A program made the translations under genes and the position numbers. The notes beneath the pieces were generated by a model. It searched no databases and was not told the origin of the DNA. It saw only the letters and a list, made by a program, of their open reading frames with translations. A DNA stretch of 64,000 nucleotides from Micromonospora citrea (GTDB lineage: Bacteria; Actinomycetota; Actinomycetes; Mycobacteriales; Micromonosporaceae), in NCBI RefSeq assembly GCF_900090315.1, contig NZ_FMHZ01000002.1, forward strand, positions 5,984,501 through 6,048,500, written 5' to 3'. This document shows positions 62,510 through 64,000 of the stretch, piece by piece (position 1 is the first letter of the stretch; the number at the start of each line of letters is the position of its first letter).

Positions 62510-62695
62510 ATGACCCGTCACGTCGGCGCCCTGGCGGACCGGTTCCTGGCGCTCATGCTGCCCAAGACCACCGCCTCGGCCGCTTGTGAGCCGTTGTGCG
62601 ACAACCGCTCGATCTGCTGCCGCTACACCTACACCCGGTTCAAGTGGCGCACCTGCAACAGCTCGTGCCAGTGCTGGTGGGGCCCGGACTGCTGA
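62510..62695 (+). CDS. Secreted-peptide precursor with eight cysteines
   Basis: This 61-residue peptide has eight Cys (26, 30, 36, 37, 49, 53, 55, 61) and three Trp (46, 56, 57) packed into its last 36 residues, ending CQCWWGPDC. The N-terminal 24 residues form an amphipathic to hydrophobic leader (ALADRFLALMLP) ending in TASA, an A-x-A signal-peptidase site just before the first Cys. GGAGGT lies five bases before the ATG. A MauD-like thioredoxin, an S26 signal peptidase and a MauE-like protein follow, and SARP-type repeats precede it. I know no family for it; a distant resemblance to the Cys-rich methylamine dehydrogenase light chain is possible. Confidence 0.85.
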   Translation: MTRHVGALADRFLALMLPKTTASAACEPLCDNRSICCRYTYTRFKWRTCNSSCQCWWGPDC

Positions 62696-62709
62696 GCAAC
62701 CCCGTGAGC

Positions 62710-62742
62710 GCGTCGCGGCCGGGCCGAGCCCGGCCGCGACGC
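62710..62742 (+). terminator. Hairpin between the Cys-rich peptide gene and the thioredoxin-like gene
   Basis: A perfect 14-bp stem (62710-62723 and 62729-62742, arm GCGTCGCGGCCGGG) with a 5-base loop lies 15 bp after the peptide stop. It may be an attenuator that gives more peptide mRNA than downstream mRNA, as is common after RiPP precursor genes. Confidence 0.7.
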
Positions 62743-62773
62743 CCCGGTGCCCATTCCCGTCAGGAGCTGACCC

Positions 62774-63361
62774 ATGCCCGTAGTCGTAGCCGTCCTCGTC
62801 GTACTCACCATCCTCACGCTGCTGAACCTGCTGCTGATCTTCGGCGTGATCCGCAAACTGCGCGAGCACACGGAGGAGCTGGCCCGCGCCCGCCCACCGG
62901 TGACCCTCGCGGTCGGCGCCCAGGTGCCCGACTTCACCGCGTCGACCGCCGACGGGGACGCGGTGTCCCTCGCCTCGCTGCGCGCGTCGGGCGGCCTGGT
63001 GGCCTTCCTCGCCCCCGACTGTTCGGGGTGCCAGGAGCAGCTACCCGACGTGCGGTCGGCGCTCGCCGAGGCGCTCGACACCCCGGCGGCGGTGCTCGTC
63101 GTGCTCACCCGGCTGCGCCCGGCCCCGGAGCGCGAGGAGAGCGAGCGCGCCGAACTGGTCGCCGCGCTGGGCGTGGCGGACAGCCGGGCGACCATCGTCC
63201 ACGAGCCGCTCGACGGGACGCTCCAGTCGTCCTTCCAGGTCGCCGCCTTCCCCACATTCTATCTAATCGACGCCGACGGGCGGGTCAGCGCTGTCAGCAA
63301 CAGCGCGGCCCAGCTACCCGGCCTGTCCCCGGGGCGCGACGTCGTGACCGCCGGGCGATGA
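62774..63361 (+). CDS. Membrane-anchored thioredoxin-fold protein, MauD/TlpA-like
   Basis: This 195-residue protein has one N-terminal membrane helix (VVVAVLVVLTILTLLNLLLIFGV) and an extracytoplasmic AhpC/TSA-thioredoxin-like domain (LAVGAQVPDFTASTADG, then the redox pair Cys83-Ser-Gly-Cys86 in LAPDCSGCQEQLP, and FPTFYLIDADGRV with the cis-Pro). One anchor helix followed by this domain is the plan of MauD, needed with MauE for disulfides of the methylamine dehydrogenase light chain. Here it is the obvious oxidant or isomerase for the eight-Cys peptide. AGGAG precedes the ATG. Its end overlaps the convergent signal peptidase gene by 48 bp. Confidence 0.9.
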   Translation: MPVVVAVLVVLTILTLLNLLLIFGVIRKLREHTEELARARPPVTLAVGAQVPDFTASTADGDAVSLASLRASGGLVAFLAPDCSGCQEQLPDVRSALAEALDTPAAVLVVLTRLRPAPEREESERAELVAALGVADSRATIVHEPLDGTLQSSFQVAAFPTFYLIDADGRVSAVSNSAAQLPGLSPGRDVVTAGR

Positions 63362-63793
63362 CGCCAGGCCGGGCTGCCGGCCCGGATGCCGCGAGGCGGC
63401 CCGCAGCCGGCGGATGACGACACCGCGGACCAGCTCCGCCGGGAGCGCGCCGAAGGCCCGCGAGTCGAGGCTGTGCCGGGGCGCGTCCCCGAGGACGTAG
63501 ACCTCACCCGCCGGCAGCGCGGCCACCCGCTTGACCATCAACTGGGTGGCGGCGTCGGCGTCGCCGGCGGTGATCCTGATGCCGGGCGGCGGCAGGCAGA
63601 CGACGACGGCGCCGACCCGCAGCCGGTGCCGGAACCCTCGCCGGAGCACGAGGAGCTGGTCGCCCTCCTGGTACGTCGGGGTCATGCTGTCGCCGTTGAC
63701 CCCGACCACCTGGAGCAGGGCGCGGGCGACCAGCACGGCGGCCCCGAGTGTCACGACGGCGCCGACGGCGATCAGCAGAGTGGGTTCAGGCAC
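63314..63793 (-). CDS. S26-family signal peptidase
   Basis: This 159-residue protein has an N-terminal membrane helix and the type I signal peptidase motifs: the nucleophile Ser36 in VNGDSMTPTY, the general base Lys88 in QLMVKRVAALPAGEVYVLGD, and the box SLDSRAFG. It is shorter than housekeeping LepB, as in dedicated or minimal members. I start at GTG 63793; an ATG at 63853 would add 20 basic residues. It lies convergent to the thioredoxin-like gene and divergent from the MauE-like gene, inside the peptide cluster, so it may cut the A-x-A site of the eight-Cys precursor. Confidence 0.88.
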   Translation of the reverse strand: MPEPTLLIAVGAVVTLGAAVLVARALLQVVGVNGDSMTPTYQEGDQLLVLRRGFRHRLRVGAVVVCLPPPGIRITAGDADAATQLMVKRVAALPAGEVYVLGDAPRHSLDSRAFGALPAELVRGVVIRRLRAASRHPGRQPGLASSPGGHDVAPRGQAG

Positions 63794-63868
63794 CGCATCA
63801 CGGTAGCGGAGCGGCGGGGCAGAGGGCCTCCCTCTCGCCCGGGGGAGCGACAACAGGAGGCGGAGAGC

Positions 63869-64000
63869 ATGTCGTACGTGTCGGGGTTCAGCCAGTGCCT
63901 GCTCGCGCTGGTCTTCCTGGCGTCGGCCGCCGGCAAGCTGCGCGGGCGGCCCGCGTTCCGGGCGTTCGCCGACTCGCTGCGGACCATGGACCTGCTGCCG
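63869..64000 (+). CDS. MauE/DoxX-like membrane protein, 5' part only
   Basis: Forty-four codons are visible before the window ends. The protein begins with a hydrophobic helix (FSQCLLALVFLASAAGKLRG) and FRAFADSLRTMDLLP, the usual start of MauE-type membrane proteins (SAxxKLR followed by F-x-x-L). AGGAGGCGGAG precedes the ATG. MauE proteins work with MauD in periplasmic disulfide chemistry, possibly passing electrons across the membrane. It starts 75 bp from the divergent signal peptidase gene. Confidence 0.82.
   Translation, partial: MSYVSGFSQCLLALVFLASAAGKLRGRPAFRAFADSLRTMDLLP

Noticed and set aside
62510..62695. Cys-rich peptide as another lanthipeptide precursor
   Set aside because: No LanKC, LanM or LanBC gene is near it; eight Cys with thioredoxin-like and MauE-like neighbours point to disulfides, not thioether rings.
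62510..62695. Cys-rich peptide as a metallothionein
   Set aside because: The leader with an A-x-A site and the extracytoplasmic redox partners suggest secretion and oxidation, unlike cytosolic metal-binding proteins.

Overview
The window looks like chromosomal DNA of a high-GC actinomycete. Third codon positions are almost always G or C, GTG and TTG starts are common, and the gene content is typical of antibiotic-producing filamentous actinobacteria: SARP and LAL-type LuxR regulators, class III lanthipeptide genes, large secreted subtilases and WYL, GlxA and ECF42 regulators. Micromonosporaceae (Micromonospora or a relative) is my best guess; this is inferred from style and not proven.

Layout. 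Bases 1-7.7 kb hold a VOC protein end, an ABC-2 exporter, two NarL-type two-component systems and a glycerophosphodiesterase. At 7.8-9.7 kb a channel-like protein is followed by a decayed zone where the front of an MRJP-like gene abuts a shortened, frameshifted molybdopterin oxidoreductase. At 10-25.4 kb come a secreted phospholipase D-like protein, a regulator plus 1,244-residue subtilase, a DHFR-like enzyme, a GlxA regulator opposite a two-domain DJ-1 membrane protein, an aldo/keto reductase-MarR operon and a WYL/DUF1152 operon opposite RidA.

Bases 25.4-40.6 kb are a class III lanthipeptide cluster: O-methyltransferase, a P450 with a degenerate hydrolase-like front domain, LanKC, a 35-residue precursor, ABC exporter, a second P450, a radical SAM enzyme and a LAL regulator, with a 2OG-Fe(II) oxygenase and a protein of unknown function at the edge. 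LanKC would install lanthionine or labionin rings, the oxidases and methyltransferase could decorate the product, and the ABC protein could export it.

Bases 40.9-57.4 kb are mixed: a WYL regulator opposite an NmrA-like protein, a small secreted protein, an AraC/MFS pair, a YCII-ECF42 pair with its probable promoter, a LAL regulator, a second subtilase, a subtilase-like protein without a protease domain, and a Tat-exported protein.

The right end (57.5-64 kb) is the most unusual part. An ABC transporter and a 61-residue peptide gene with eight cysteines both sit behind 11-bp-spaced direct repeats like those bound by SARP activators, and a SARP gene lies between them. Downstream of the peptide are a membrane-anchored thioredoxin-fold protein (MauD/TlpA-like), an S26 signal peptidase and the start of a MauE-like protein. 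I read this as a candidate system that makes, oxidatively folds, cleaves and perhaps exports a disulfide-rich peptide; it is cut off by the window end.
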